Assembly: GCF_946222815.1 (NCBI RefSeq)
Contig: NZ_CAMJRK010000009.1
Span: 1-29,209, forward strand
Length of the DNA stretch: 29,209 nucleotides
Direction of reading: 5' to 3'
From: an uncultured Leuconostoc sp.
GTDB taxonomy: Bacteria; Bacillota; Bacilli; Lactobacillales; Lactobacillaceae
In this document: in pieces, positions 1-8,895 of the stretch
Layout of the letters: each line of letters starts with the position of its first letter
Position numbering within the stretch: the first letter of the stretch is position 1
Position numbers and translations under genes: made by a program
The notes under the pieces: generated by a model
Seen by the model: the letters and a program-made list of their open reading frames with translations, nothing else
Told to the model about the DNA's origin: nothing
Database searches by the model: none

Positions 1-339
1 GCGCTGGACGATCCATTTATCAATGATTCACAAATTTTGGCGTTGAAATATGCGACAAACGATGAACTAGGCAAATTAAGATATGAATCGACAATTGTTA
101 ATGAACATTTAATAGGCTTATTTCACAAAGCCAATATTACGTTGATTGATTTTAAGTTAGAATTTGGTCGTACAAAAAATGGCGATATATTATTAGCTGA
201 TGAGCTATCACCTGACAATATGCGTTTGGTTGATGTAGCAACTGGGAATTCATTAGACAAGGATGTTTTCCGAAAACATTCCGGTGACGTCACAGTTGGT
301 TATCAAGAAGTCCTAACACGATTACAGCAGATCATTTAA
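1..339 (+). CDS. purC: SAICAR synthetase, 3' part (5' end outside window)
   Basis: Phosphoribosylaminoimidazole-succinocarboxamide synthase ligates aspartate to CAIR in purine synthesis. The reading frame is open from base 1, so only the last 112 residues are present. The in-frame TTG at 37 is not a start, because conserved PurC sequence (DDPFINDSQ) lies upstream of it. The motifs LIDFKLEFG and ILLADELSPD are the classic PurC C-terminal substrate and ATP site segments. It ends 11 nt before purS and is the first visible gene of the pur operon. The identification is secure; the missing N-terminal half cannot be judged. Confidence 0.95.
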   Translation, partial: ALDDPFINDSQILALKYATNDELGKLRYESTIVNEHLIGLFHKANITLIDFKLEFGRTKNGDILLADELSPDNMRLVDVATGNSLDKDVFRKHSGDVTVGYQEVLTRLQQII

Positions 340-350
340 GGAGAGAAACA

Positions 351-617
351 ATGTATTTAGCAAAAATTTATGTGACCTATAAGCCGTCAATTTTAGATCC
401 ACAGGGTGAGGTCATTAAGGCCGCATTGAAGCGTATGGATTACGCTGGTATTGAGCAAGTTTCGCAAGGCAAGTATTTTGAAGTGATATTAAATGCCAAA
501 GATGTTGATACTGCAACTGCCGAAGTTGAAAGCTTTACGGATGCCTTGTTAATTAATCAAAATACAGAAACTTACCGTTTTGACTTGAGTTTAGTGCCAG
601 ATGAGGTGGATGTATGA
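351..617 (+). CDS. purS: FGAM synthase subunit PurS
   Basis: Small subunit (88 aa) of the three-part formylglycinamidine ribonucleotide synthase PurSLQ. PurS dimers bridge the glutaminase PurQ and the synthetase PurL. Length and position between purC and purQ are typical of Gram-positive bacteria. The start ATG at 351 follows AAGGAGAG at a good distance. The stop codon overlaps the purQ start in an ATGA arrangement, suggesting translational coupling of partners that form one complex. Confidence 0.96.
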   Translation: MYLAKIYVTYKPSILDPQGEVIKAALKRMDYAGIEQVSQGKYFEVILNAKDVDTATAEVESFTDALLINQNTETYRFDLSLVPDEVDV

Positions 618-1282
618 AAGCGGCCGTGATTAGTTTTCCTGGATCAAATTGTGATTTTGATATGCTTTATGCGTTACAAGATTTCGGCATAGATGCAGAA
701 ATTATTTCGGCTAAGCAAAATAATTTAGCAGAATTTGATGCTATTTTTTTGCCAGGTGGTTTCTCATATGGTGATTATCTTCGAACAGGTGCTATCGCAC
801 GTTTTTCACCGATTATGAGCGCCGTCACGCAGGCAGCAAATGCGGGTAAACTGATTGTTGGTATTTGTAATGGTTTTCAAGTTTTGACAGAAGCTGGTTT
901 GTTACCAGGACAACTGTTAGGGAATGCGACGCCAGGGTTTATCTGTGATGAAGTTGCATTACTTATTGCCAATGGTCAAACAGCATTCAGCAATGCATAT
1001 GATGTTGATGAAACGATTTCAATACCTATCGCACATGCTGAAGGGAATTATTTTGCCGATGAAGCAACTTTAGATAAGCTTGAAAAAAATAATCAAATTA
1101 TTTTCCGATATGTGAATAACCCAAATGGTTCAGCACATGATATTGCTGGCATTATGAACGAGAAAGGGAATGTTTTTGGTATGATGCCTCATCCAGAACG
1201 TGCAGTTGATTCAGTGCTTGGAAATATTGACGGCCAAAACTTCTTTAAAAGTATGCTTTCGGGTATTTTAACAAAAGCATAA
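614..1282 (+). CDS. purQ: FGAM synthase glutaminase subunit PurQ
   Basis: Class I glutamine amidotransferase (222 aa) that releases ammonia from glutamine for PurL. The nucleophile is Cys85 in GICNGFQVL, and the His193/Glu195 pair lies in MMPHPERA. GGFSYGDYLR (48-57) is also characteristic of PurQ. The gene starts inside the purS stop codon. A 46-nt or longer gap follows before purL, the largest gap inside the operon. It contains only a weak AT-rich dyad that I do not call a terminator. Confidence 0.97.
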   Translation: MKAAVISFPGSNCDFDMLYALQDFGIDAEIISAKQNNLAEFDAIFLPGGFSYGDYLRTGAIARFSPIMSAVTQAANAGKLIVGICNGFQVLTEAGLLPGQLLGNATPGFICDEVALLIANGQTAFSNAYDVDETISIPIAHAEGNYFADEATLDKLEKNNQIIFRYVNNPNGSAHDIAGIMNEKGNVFGMMPHPERAVDSVLGNIDGQNFFKSMLSGILTKA

Positions 1283-1343
1283 TGCTTATTTTTTATAAAA
1301 TATAGGTCATAGTAGGGGAAACACAGTTATGAAAGGCAAAAAA

Positions 1344-3566
1344 ATGGCAACAGTCATCAATAGTGAGCTCTCACCAGAGCAGGTACGCGATTCTAAAATT
1401 TATACCCAGTGGGGATTAACTGAGTCAGAATACAATCTCATTGTGGCAGAGTTAAAGCGTTTACCTAATTTTACTGAAGCTGGTATTTTTTCTGGCATGT
1501 GGTCAGAACATGTTTCTTACAAAAAATCAAAACCAATTTTGCGCAAATTTTGGTCAACAAATGAGCGTGTATTACAAGGACCTGGTGAAGGGGCTGGAAT
1601 TTTAGATATTGGTGATGGTCAAGCTGTCGTGTTTAAAGCAGAAAGTCATAATCATCCTAGTTTTGTTGAACCTTATGAGGGGGCTGCAACTGGTGTTGGT
1701 GGTATATTACGCGATATTTTTTCAATGGGAGCCCAGCCAATTGCTGTATTAGATTCACTACGTTTTGGTGAATTAGATAATGCCCATACTAAACATATTG
1801 TTGATGGCGTGATTGCCGGTATTGCCGGTTATGGCAACGCTATTGGTATTCCAACAGTTGGTGGCGAAATCAGTTTTGATGCTGTTTACGCTGGTAATCC
1901 ATTGGTCAATGTGATGGCCGTTGGATTAATTGATCAAACGGCTATGCAAGTTGGACAGGCCAAGGGCATTGGTAATTCAATTATTTATGTTGGCGCAAAA
2001 ACAGGTCGTGATGGCATTAATGGTGCGTCATTTGCATCTGCTGAATTTTCAACGGAGCAAGCATCAGATCGTTCTGCTGTTCAAGTTGGCGACCCATTTT
2101 TAGAAAAATTAGTGATGGATGCAACGCTTAAGGCTGTTAAAGATCATTCTGATATTATTGTTGGTATTCAAGACATGGGCGCTGCAGGTCTATTATCATC
2201 AAGTTCGGAAATGGCAGCTAAAGCCGGTATGGGCATTACGTTGAACTTGGACCTTGTACCACAACGTGAGTCACATATGACACCTTATGAGCTGATGCTT
2301 TCAGAATCACAGGAACGTATGGTGTTGGTTGTTAAACATGGGGAAGAACAACCAATTATTGATCTATTTCAAGAAGCTGAGTTGGACGCTGTCATTATTG
2401 GTGAGGTCACAGATAATGGTCGTTACATTTTAGAGTTTGAAGGTAACACCGTCGCAGATGTACCCATTAATTTCTTAACACATGCACCAAAGCAAAATTT
2501 ACCAATGATTGCGCCTAAACGGCTGTCAGAATTTTCAGATGCACAATATCAACCTGACATGTCTCAAGTTGAGGAAACAATTAAGGCATTAATGGCGCAG
2601 TCGACTATTGCTTCCAAAGCTTCTTTGTTTAGACATTTTGATGCCATGGTGCGCGCTGATACAGTAATTAAACCTGGTGGGGATGCAAGTTTGGTACGTG
2701 TGCGTGGGACCAAAAAGGCTTTAGCAATGACGACAGATGTTAATGCGCGTTACTTATATCTGAACCCACGTATTGGTGCAAAAATGGCAGTTGCTGAAGC
2801 TGCACGCAATATTGTAGCCACGGGTGCCCTGCCAATTGGAATTACAGACGGTTTGAATTTTGGGTCACCTGATAATCCAGAAGTATATTATGAACTAGAT
2901 CAATCGGTAGCCGGTATTAATGACATGGCCAAACAATTCAACACGCCTATTATTTCTGGCAACGTATCCCTTTATAACGAAACCGATGGTCAAGCAATCT
3001 ATCCCACGCCTATGATCGGTATGGTTGGGTTATTGGATGATATTAACCAAGCAACGACAATTGCTTTCAAACATGCTGGTGATGCTATTTACTTAATCGG
3101 AGAAACAACAGATAGTTTTAATGGTTCAGAAATTCAAAAACTACAATTAGGGCAAATTAGTGGTCAACTATTTGAATTTGATGACGAAGCAGAATTAGCG
3201 TCACAATCATTAGTTCGTAAAGCTATTGCGCAAAACCTACTTGCCAGTGCACATGATCTTTCAGAAGGTGGCATGGTTGTCGGCTTATTAGAAAGTAGTT
3301 TTGCTGGTGATTTAAGTTTTGATGTCATTACGAAACAATTGGATAAGTATCTGTTCTCTGAAACGGCCAGTCGATTTATTGTCAGTGTCCCTCAGACTAA
3401 AGTCGCAGATTTTGAACATATAGCAGGAAAACAGGCAACAAAAATTGGGTCAGTAACAAATGAGTCAGATGTTGTCATTAAGACATTAACACAAACGATT
3501 ACTTTATCACGTGAAGAAATTCAAACAGTTTATCAGGAGAGTATTTCATGGCAATTACAGGGTTAG
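1344..3566 (+). CDS. purL: FGAM synthase large subunit PurL
   Basis: Formylglycinamidine ribonucleotide synthase, ATP-dependent large subunit, of the short PurSLQ type (about 740 aa versus about 1300 for the single-chain form). ESHNHPS (100-106) and EPYEGAATGVGG match the ATP/FGAR-binding domain. The usual MWSEHCSYK reads MWSEHVSYK here, so the His (56) is kept but the neighbouring Cys is Val. I prefer the ATG at 1344 because AAAGG lies 7 nt upstream. An in-frame ATG at 1329, preceded by AGGGGA, would add MKGKK and cannot be excluded. The 3' end overlaps purF by 19 nt. Confidence 0.96.
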   Translation: MATVINSELSPEQVRDSKIYTQWGLTESEYNLIVAELKRLPNFTEAGIFSGMWSEHVSYKKSKPILRKFWSTNERVLQGPGEGAGILDIGDGQAVVFKAESHNHPSFVEPYEGAATGVGGILRDIFSMGAQPIAVLDSLRFGELDNAHTKHIVDGVIAGIAGYGNAIGIPTVGGEISFDAVYAGNPLVNVMAVGLIDQTAMQVGQAKGIGNSIIYVGAKTGRDGINGASFASAEFSTEQASDRSAVQVGDPFLEKLVMDATLKAVKDHSDIIVGIQDMGAAGLLSSSSEMAAKAGMGITLNLDLVPQRESHMTPYELMLSESQERMVLVVKHGEEQPIIDLFQEAELDAVIIGEVTDNGRYILEFEGNTVADVPINFLTHAPKQNLPMIAPKRLSEFSDAQYQPDMSQVEETIKALMAQSTIASKASLFRHFDAMVRADTVIKPGGDASLVRVRGTKKALAMTTDVNARYLYLNPRIGAKMAVAEAARNIVATGALPIGITDGLNFGSPDNPEVYYELDQSVAGINDMAKQFNTPIISGNVSLYNETDGQAIYPTPMIGMVGLLDDINQATTIAFKHAGDAIYLIGETTDSFNGSEIQKLQLGQISGQLFEFDDEAELASQSLVRKAIAQNLLASAHDLSEGGMVVGLLESSFAGDLSFDVITKQLDKYLFSETASRFIVSVPQTKVADFEHIAGKQATKIGSVTNESDVVIKTLTQTITLSREEIQTVYQESISWQLQG

Positions 3567-5167
3567 AGCAACAACAAATCGCACAACGATTAGCCCAACA
3601 AACTGAAAAAACACGTGTGAACGTACGTAGCCTAAATGAAGAGTGTGGTATTTTTGGTGTTTGGGGGCGCCAAGATGCCGCTCAACTCACTTATTATGGC
3701 CTGCATGCTTTGCAACATCGTGGTCAAGAAGGTGCAGGCATTGTTGCAAACAACAATGGTCATCTCTGGCAGGAACGCGGTTTGGGGTTGCTGAGTGATG
3801 TCTTTAGAGATCCCGCACGTATTGAAGCATTAACTGGCACAGCTGCAATTGGTCATGTGCGTTATGCTACCGCTGGCTCTCACGGTGTTGAAAATATTCA
3901 ACCTCTTATGGTTAATTTTCACGATATGCAAATATCTCTAGCGCATAATGGTAACTTAACAAACGCAATGTCTTTACGAAAAGATTTAGAAGAAGAGGGT
4001 GCTATTTTCCAAAGTTCATCTGATTCTGAAATTTTGTTACACCTGATTCGAAGATCAAAAGCAAGTACATTTGTGAACAAATTAAAAGAGGCATTGAATA
4101 TTGTACGTGGCGGTTTTGCTTATTTATTGTTAACACCCCATGGCTTATATGCGGCACTTGATCAGCATGCATTTCGCCCATTTGTTGTTGGACAGATGCC
4201 TGAAGGCAATTATATTGTAACATCTGAGACAGCTGCACTAGATGTCATTGGCGCACGTTTTGTTCGTGATGTCCAACCTGGTGAATTATTGGCAATTGAT
4301 GACAATGGTTTGACCATTGATAGTTATACCAAAAACACCACATTGAATATTGATTCAATGGAATATATTTATTTTGCTCGTCCCGATTCGACAATTTATG
4401 GTGTCAACGTGCATAAAGCGCGCAAACGTATGGGTGCCGCCCTTGCTGCAGAGCAACCGGTTCCAGATGCTGATATTGTTGTTGGTGTGCCAAATTCAAG
4501 TTTATCCGCAGCAGCTGGATTTGCTGAAGCTACTGGCTTACCGAACGAGATGGGCCTGGTGAAGAACCAATATATCGCGCGAACATTTATTGAACCGACA
4601 CAAGATAAACGTGAACGTGCCGTACGAATGAAATTGAGTGCAGTTAAAGATGTTGTGCGTGACAAAAATGTGGTTTTAGTTGACGACTCAATTGTTCGTG
4701 GTACGACTTCAATGTTTATCGTGCGCATGTTAAAAGAAGCCGGCGCAAAATCAGTCCATGTACGTATTGCTAGTCCAATCTTTAAATTTCCGTCCTTTTA
4801 TGGCATTGACATGCAAACAACCGAAGAATTGATGGGCGCTAATAATACGTTAGATGAAATGCGTGAAAAAATAGAAGCTGATTCGCTTGGGTTTTTATCT
4901 GTTGATCAACTTGTTAAGGCGATTGATTTACCTTACGATGGTCAAGGTACTGGGTTGACAACTGCCTATTTTGATGGTCATTATCCCAGTCCGATTTATG
5001 ATTATGCAGCCAGTTTGTCATATTTTGTGGCAAAAGATCTTGTTGATTTTGCGCCTGAACCGACAACAACTTATCATCCACGCCAAGTGTCATCATTGCG
5101 TAACGAAGAGACTTTGGCAGATGGAACAATTCACTTAGACTCGCAAACAATTCAGGGAGTAGAATAA
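3548..5167 (+). CDS. purF: Amidophosphoribosyltransferase (no Fe-S ligand cysteines)
   Basis: Catalyses the committed step of purine synthesis: PRPP plus glutamine gives phosphoribosylamine. The N-terminal Ntn-hydrolase glutaminase domain has its nucleophile at Cys33 in NEECGIFG, so a 32-residue propeptide must be removed, against 11 in Bacillus subtilis. The C-terminal phosphoribosyltransferase domain carries the PRPP motif VVLVDDSIVRGTT. Cys33 is the only cysteine in the 539 residues. The positions aligning with the four [4Fe-4S] ligands of the B. subtilis enzyme read Met271, Ser416, Thr468 and Thr471. The ATG at 3548 has AGGAGAG upstream and lies within purL; the stop shares a base with the purM start (TAATG). 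Confidence 0.97.
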   Translation: MAITGLEQQQIAQRLAQQTEKTRVNVRSLNEECGIFGVWGRQDAAQLTYYGLHALQHRGQEGAGIVANNNGHLWQERGLGLLSDVFRDPARIEALTGTAAIGHVRYATAGSHGVENIQPLMVNFHDMQISLAHNGNLTNAMSLRKDLEEEGAIFQSSSDSEILLHLIRRSKASTFVNKLKEALNIVRGGFAYLLLTPHGLYAALDQHAFRPFVVGQMPEGNYIVTSETAALDVIGARFVRDVQPGELLAIDDNGLTIDSYTKNTTLNIDSMEYIYFARPDSTIYGVNVHKARKRMGAALAAEQPVPDADIVVGVPNSSLSAAAGFAEATGLPNEMGLVKNQYIARTFIEPTQDKRERAVRMKLSAVKDVVRDKNVVLVDDSIVRGTTSMFIVRMLKEAGAKSVHVRIASPIFKFPSFYGIDMQTTEELMGANNTLDEMREKIEADSLGFLSVDQLVKAIDLPYDGQGTGLTTAYFDGHYPSPIYDYAASLSYFVAKDLVDFAPEPTTTYHPRQVSSLRNEETLADGTIHLDSQTIQGVE

Positions 5168-6204
5168 TGACTGAGCAAAACGCATATCAGCAAGCAGGCG
5201 TTGATATTAAAGCCGGTGAAAAGGCTGTTGAACTGATGAAAGACGCAGTAGCTGATACCTATACAGATAACGTTTTAGATGGCATCGGCGGTTTTGGTGC
5301 AGCGTTTGCACTTGGATCAGACTATAAAAATCCGGTATTGGTGTCAGGTGCTGATGGTGTGGGCACAAAATTATTGCTCGCGATTGCTGCGAATAAACAC
5401 GATACGATTGGTCAAGATTTAGTGGCTATGGTTGCTAACGACATTCTGGCACAAGGTGCAAAACCGGCCTTTATGTTAGATTATCTGGCAGTTGATAAAA
5501 TGAGACCAGAAGTTGTGGCAACAATTGTTACTGGTGTCGCAAAAGCAGCAAAAGCATCTGGGATGGCGCTTATTGGTGGAGAAAGTGCAGAGCTGCCAGG
5601 ATTATATGCACCAAATCACTATGATTTAGCCGCTTTTGCAGTTGGTGTAGCTGAACGTGATCAGTTATTAGAACCAAAAAATGTCCGATCAGGGGATGTT
5701 TTAATTGGTCTACCATCATCGGGTATTCATTCAAATGGTTATTCTTTGGTTCGCCATGTGTTAGGTATTAAAACGGATGCTGATTTTAATCAGCTACCTA
5801 TCGAGGAACAAGAGACACTTCTAAAGCCAACTAATTTATATGCTAAGTCTGTTTGGCCACTAATTGCGCAAGGTAGCATTCAATCAATGGCGCATATTAC
5901 AGGTGGCGGTTTAATTGAAAATTTACCGCGTGCGTATACGAATAAGTTGTCTGCCGAAATTAATTGGGGCTCATGGCCTGTATTGCCTATTTTTAATACG
6001 TTACAGGAAGCAGGCGACTTGTCAGTGGCAGATATGCTATTAACCTTTAACAACGGTTTAGGTATGGTACTTGTTGTTAAATCGGAGAACAGCCAGCAGG
6101 TAATGTTGCAATTATCTCAAGCCAATCAGCCAGCTTATCTCATTGGTGAAATGACCGCACGTCAAGAGGAAGATGTTGTATTTAAAGGTGTAGCGCCATG
6201 GTAA
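5167..6204 (+). CDS. purM: Phosphoribosylformylglycinamidine cyclo-ligase (AIR synthetase)
   Basis: Closes the imidazole ring, converting FGAM to AIR with ATP. At 345 residues it has the normal family length. The N-terminal ATP-binding half contains GADGVGTKL (61-69), a PurM signature also shared with the SelD/ThiL superfamily. GLPSSGIHSNGYSLVR and HITGGGLIENLPR are typical of the C-terminal half. The start overlaps the purF stop by one base and the end overlaps purN by 7 nt, so translation is probably coupled through the block. Confidence 0.97.
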   Translation: MTEQNAYQQAGVDIKAGEKAVELMKDAVADTYTDNVLDGIGGFGAAFALGSDYKNPVLVSGADGVGTKLLLAIAANKHDTIGQDLVAMVANDILAQGAKPAFMLDYLAVDKMRPEVVATIVTGVAKAAKASGMALIGGESAELPGLYAPNHYDLAAFAVGVAERDQLLEPKNVRSGDVLIGLPSSGIHSNGYSLVRHVLGIKTDADFNQLPIEEQETLLKPTNLYAKSVWPLIAQGSIQSMAHITGGGLIENLPRAYTNKLSAEINWGSWPVLPIFNTLQEAGDLSVADMLLTFNNGLGMVLVVKSENSQQVMLQLSQANQPAYLIGEMTARQEEDVVFKGVAPW

Positions 6205-6788
6205 AGTCAGCTCGGCTAGCTGTATTTGCATCAGGTACGGGAACAAACTTTCAAGCGTTACATGATGCTATTTTACAGCGACATCTCGATGCTGAAGTTG
6301 TGCGTTTAATAGTTGATAAATCGGCTGCTGGGGCGTTGAATTTGTCAAAAATATTTGGTATTCCGGCAACATTTATTAAATATTCAGATTATGAAACCAA
6401 ATCAGAAGCGGAACAGGCTATTTTAAATCAGTTGAAAACAGATGCGGTCGATGGCATTTTACTTGCTGGGTACATGCGCATTTTAACACCTACTTTAATT
6501 GGTGCTTATTCTGGTAAGATCATCAATCTACATCCAGCGATGTTACCAAATTTCCCAGGTAGGCACAGTATTTTAGATGCTTATGAAGCGGGTGTTGATA
6601 CGACAGGCGTAACCGTACATTTTGTGGACAATGGCATTGACACTGGAAAAATTATTGCGCAACAAAAAGTGCAACGGTTACCCAGTGATACCTTACAAGA
6701 TTTGGAAACTCGTATTCATAATGTTGAACATGTCTTGTATCCAAACACACTAGAACAGTTACTTAACGAAGGAGTATTTTTAAAATGA
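6198..6788 (+). CDS. purN: Phosphoribosylglycinamide formyltransferase
   Basis: Transfers the formyl group of N10-formyl-tetrahydrofolate to GAR. The catalytic Asn110-His112-Asp148 triad is visible in INLHPAMLP and NGIDTG. This is the folate-dependent PurN, not the formate/ATP-dependent PurT, so the cell needs N10-formyl-THF, which the nearby fhs can make. Its 196 residues are normal. It starts inside purM (AAAGGTG upstream) and its stop overlaps the purH ATG as ATGA. Confidence 0.97.
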   Translation: MVKSARLAVFASGTGTNFQALHDAILQRHLDAEVVRLIVDKSAAGALNLSKIFGIPATFIKYSDYETKSEAEQAILNQLKTDAVDGILLAGYMRILTPTLIGAYSGKIINLHPAMLPNFPGRHSILDAYEAGVDTTGVTVHFVDNGIDTGKIIAQQKVQRLPSDTLQDLETRIHNVEHVLYPNTLEQLLNEGVFLK

Positions 6789-8311
6789 CACGTGCATTAC
6801 TGAGTGTTTCTGACAAAAATGGTCTCGTACCATTTGCCCAAAAATTAGTTGAATTGGGTTACGAGCTAGTTTCAACTGGTGGCACACATAAAGTGCTAGC
6901 TGAAGCGGGGTTAGATGTGATTGCAATTGATGATGTGACAGATTTTCCAGAAATGCTGGATGGTCGAGTTAAAACATTACATCCTCGTGTGCATGCTGGT
7001 TTGCTGGCGCGACGTGATTTACCAGCCCACATGGCAAAATTAGCTGAGTTTAACATTACACCAATTGATATGGTTGTGGTCAACTTATATCCATTTAAAG
7101 CGACGATTCAAAAAAGTGGTGTAACAGAATCAGAGGCAATTGAAAATATTGATATTGGTGGGCCCTCAATGTTACGCTCAGCCGCAAAAAACTTTGCATC
7201 AGTTTTGCCAATTGTTGATCCAGCTGATTATGATATTGTGATTGAAAAATTGCAAGCTAATCAAGTTGATCAAACTTTCCGTAAGTCATTGGCAGCAAAA
7301 GTATTTCAACATACTGCTGCTTATGATGCGTTAATTGCTGATTATTTAACGGCATCAGAATTTCCGACAAACCTAACCATACCATTTGAAAAATTTGATG
7401 ATATGCGTTATGGTGAAAATCCGCATCAAAAAGCGGCAGCCTATACGACTGCCTTACCAGAAGCATATTCAGTATTAAATGCCGATATTTTGCATGGTAA
7501 GCAGTTGTCATATAATAATATTCGTGATGCAGATGCCGCTTTGCGTATTATTGCTGAATTTGAAGAAACGACGGTAGTCACTGTTAAGCACATGAATCCG
7601 GCAGGTATCGGACAAGGGGGAAGTTTAGAAGAAGCATGGGATAAAGCCTTTGCTGCTGATGACATTTCTATTTTTGGTGGTATTGTGGCCTTGAATCGCC
7701 AAGTTGATGCTGTAACGGCTGAGAAAATGCACGGTATTTTCTTGGAAATTATTATTGCACCTAGTTTCACACCTGAAGCCTTTGAAATTTTGTCGGCAAA
7801 AAAGAACTTGCGTTTGTTGACGTTACCATTTACGCAGACTATTTCACAAAACTTGGAAGTCACCTCTGTTTTGGGTGGTGTCGTTGTACAAGAACGTGAT
7901 TTGATTGGTGAATCAGAAGCTAACTTCGAAGTTGTCTCAAAAGCACAACCAACAGCTGAACAATTGCGTGCAATGATTTTTGCACAAAAAGTTGTCAAGC
8001 ATGTGAAATCAAACGCAATTGTGGTAGCACGCGATGGCCAAACACTTGGCATGGGCGCAGGGCAACCTAATCGCATTGATTCAGTTGTCTATGCGATACA
8101 AAAAGCTGAAAATAAGACAGGCTATAGCGAAGCAGTGTTGTCATCAGACGCTTTTTTCCCAATGGATGATTCTGTGGCCTATGCGGCTAACCATGGTATT
8201 AAAGCAATTGTTGAACCTGGTGGTTCAATTAAGGATAAAGACTCAATTAAAAAAGCAGATGAGTTAGGGGTTGTGTTGGTATTTTCTGGCACACGTCATT
8301 TCAAACATTAA
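6785..8311 (+). CDS. purH: Bifunctional AICAR formyltransferase/IMP cyclohydrolase
   Basis: Performs the last two steps to IMP. The N-terminal MGS-like cyclohydrolase domain has VKTLHPRVHAGLLARRD. The C-terminal AICAR formyltransferase domain has MRYGENPHQKAA and the Lys268-His269 pair in VKHMNPAG, which corresponds to the catalytic Lys-His of the family. At 508 residues it is complete. The start follows AAGGAG and overlaps purN by 4 nt. It is the last gene of the long operon, since a strong terminator follows 10 nt after the stop. Confidence 0.97.
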   Translation: MTRALLSVSDKNGLVPFAQKLVELGYELVSTGGTHKVLAEAGLDVIAIDDVTDFPEMLDGRVKTLHPRVHAGLLARRDLPAHMAKLAEFNITPIDMVVVNLYPFKATIQKSGVTESEAIENIDIGGPSMLRSAAKNFASVLPIVDPADYDIVIEKLQANQVDQTFRKSLAAKVFQHTAAYDALIADYLTASEFPTNLTIPFEKFDDMRYGENPHQKAAAYTTALPEAYSVLNADILHGKQLSYNNIRDADAALRIIAEFEETTVVTVKHMNPAGIGQGGSLEEAWDKAFAADDISIFGGIVALNRQVDAVTAEKMHGIFLEIIIAPSFTPEAFEILSAKKNLRLLTLPFTQTISQNLEVTSVLGGVVVQERDLIGESEANFEVVSKAQPTAEQLRAMIFAQKVVKHVKSNAIVVARDGQTLGMGAGQPNRIDSVVYAIQKAENKTGYSEAVLSSDAFFPMDDSVAYAANHGIKAIVEPGGSIKDKDSIKKADELGVVLVFSGTRHFKH

Positions 8312-8321
8312 AAATTAATTT

Positions 8322-8345
8322 AAAGCGCTAAGTGTAGCGCTTTTT
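8322..8345 (+). terminator. Intrinsic terminator of the pur operon
   Basis: A perfect 9-bp stem (8322-8330 with 8335-8343, sequence AAAGCGCTA) closes an AGTG loop and runs into five T residues. It lies 10 nt after purH, so the purC-to-purH transcript should end here. Confidence 0.9.
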
Positions 8346-8348
8346 GTA

Positions 8349-8357
8349 TGCTATAAT
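8349..8357 (+). promoter_or_regulatory. Extended -10 promoter of the Nudix gene
   Basis: TGCTATAAT is a perfect extended -10 element. A start of transcription near 8364 would leave a leader of only about 13 nt before the ATG at 8377, just enough for AGAGGA. The region where a -35 would sit falls inside the upstream terminator hairpin and has no TTGACA-like sequence. Confidence 0.7.
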
Positions 8358-8376
8358 TTGTCACAGAGGAATCATA

Positions 8377-8838
8377 ATGGCACGTAAAACACCAATTGAA
8401 TTGACTAACATGATTATGATTGAAAATTCAAAAACCCATGAAATTCTAGTTGAAAACCGTAAGAATCCTACTTGGCCTGGCGTGACCTTTCCCGGTGGAC
8501 ACATCGAATCTGGTGAAACAGTTGTAGCCAGTGCCATTCGTGAGGCATACGAGGAAACTGGTTTGACGATTGAAAATCCGCGATTAGTTGGCATCAAAGA
8601 ATGGCCATTGACTGATGGCGCGCGCTATATTGTGATGTTATTTAAGGCAACAAAATATCACGGCACAATTCAATCAGGACGAGAAGGTGACATATTTTGG
8701 ACAACACGTGACGCACTGCGCGATATGATAACACCGCAAACTTTTTTAGAAATGTTACCAGTATTTGATGAGATAGAAATTAACGAACTGGCACTAAGCG
8801 ATATATTTCAGGGTGAACGCACGGTAACATGGCTGTAA
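8377..8838 (+). CDS. Nudix hydrolase (MutT-like)
   Basis: A 153-residue protein consisting of one Nudix domain, which hydrolyses nucleoside diphosphates linked to another group. The Nudix box G-x5-E-x7-REUxEExGU is complete: Gly41, Glu47, Arg55-Glu56, Glu59-Glu60 and Gly62. Substrate specificity cannot be read from the box. An 8-oxo-dGTP or related purine-nucleotide pyrophosphatase is plausible given the purine neighbourhood, but that is inference. The ATG at 8377 has AGAGGA 6 nt upstream. An in-frame TTG at 8344 lies in the terminator and is not the start. It sits between the pur operon and purD but has its own promoter. Confidence 0.88.
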   Translation: MARKTPIELTNMIMIENSKTHEILVENRKNPTWPGVTFPGGHIESGETVVASAIREAYEETGLTIENPRLVGIKEWPLTDGARYIVMLFKATKYHGTIQSGREGDIFWTTRDALRDMITPQTFLEMLPVFDEIEINELALSDIFQGERTVTWL

Positions 8839-8895
8839 ATATGTATCGGTTACTAAGTGATAGTTTGCAATTGATAACCATAAAATATTCTAATG

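Noticed and set aside
1268..1296. Small dyad AAGCAT/ATGCTT with following T residues between purQ and purL
   Set aside because: The stem is short and AT-rich with almost no loop and overlaps the purQ stop. Termination in the middle of the operon is unlikely.
7441..8076. Long open frame (211 codons) on the - strand inside purH
   Set aside because: It is the antisense shadow of purH, lacks a ribosome site and encodes a low-quality Ser/Thr/Cys-rich protein. The same applies to the other antisense frames within pur, purD and ftsK.
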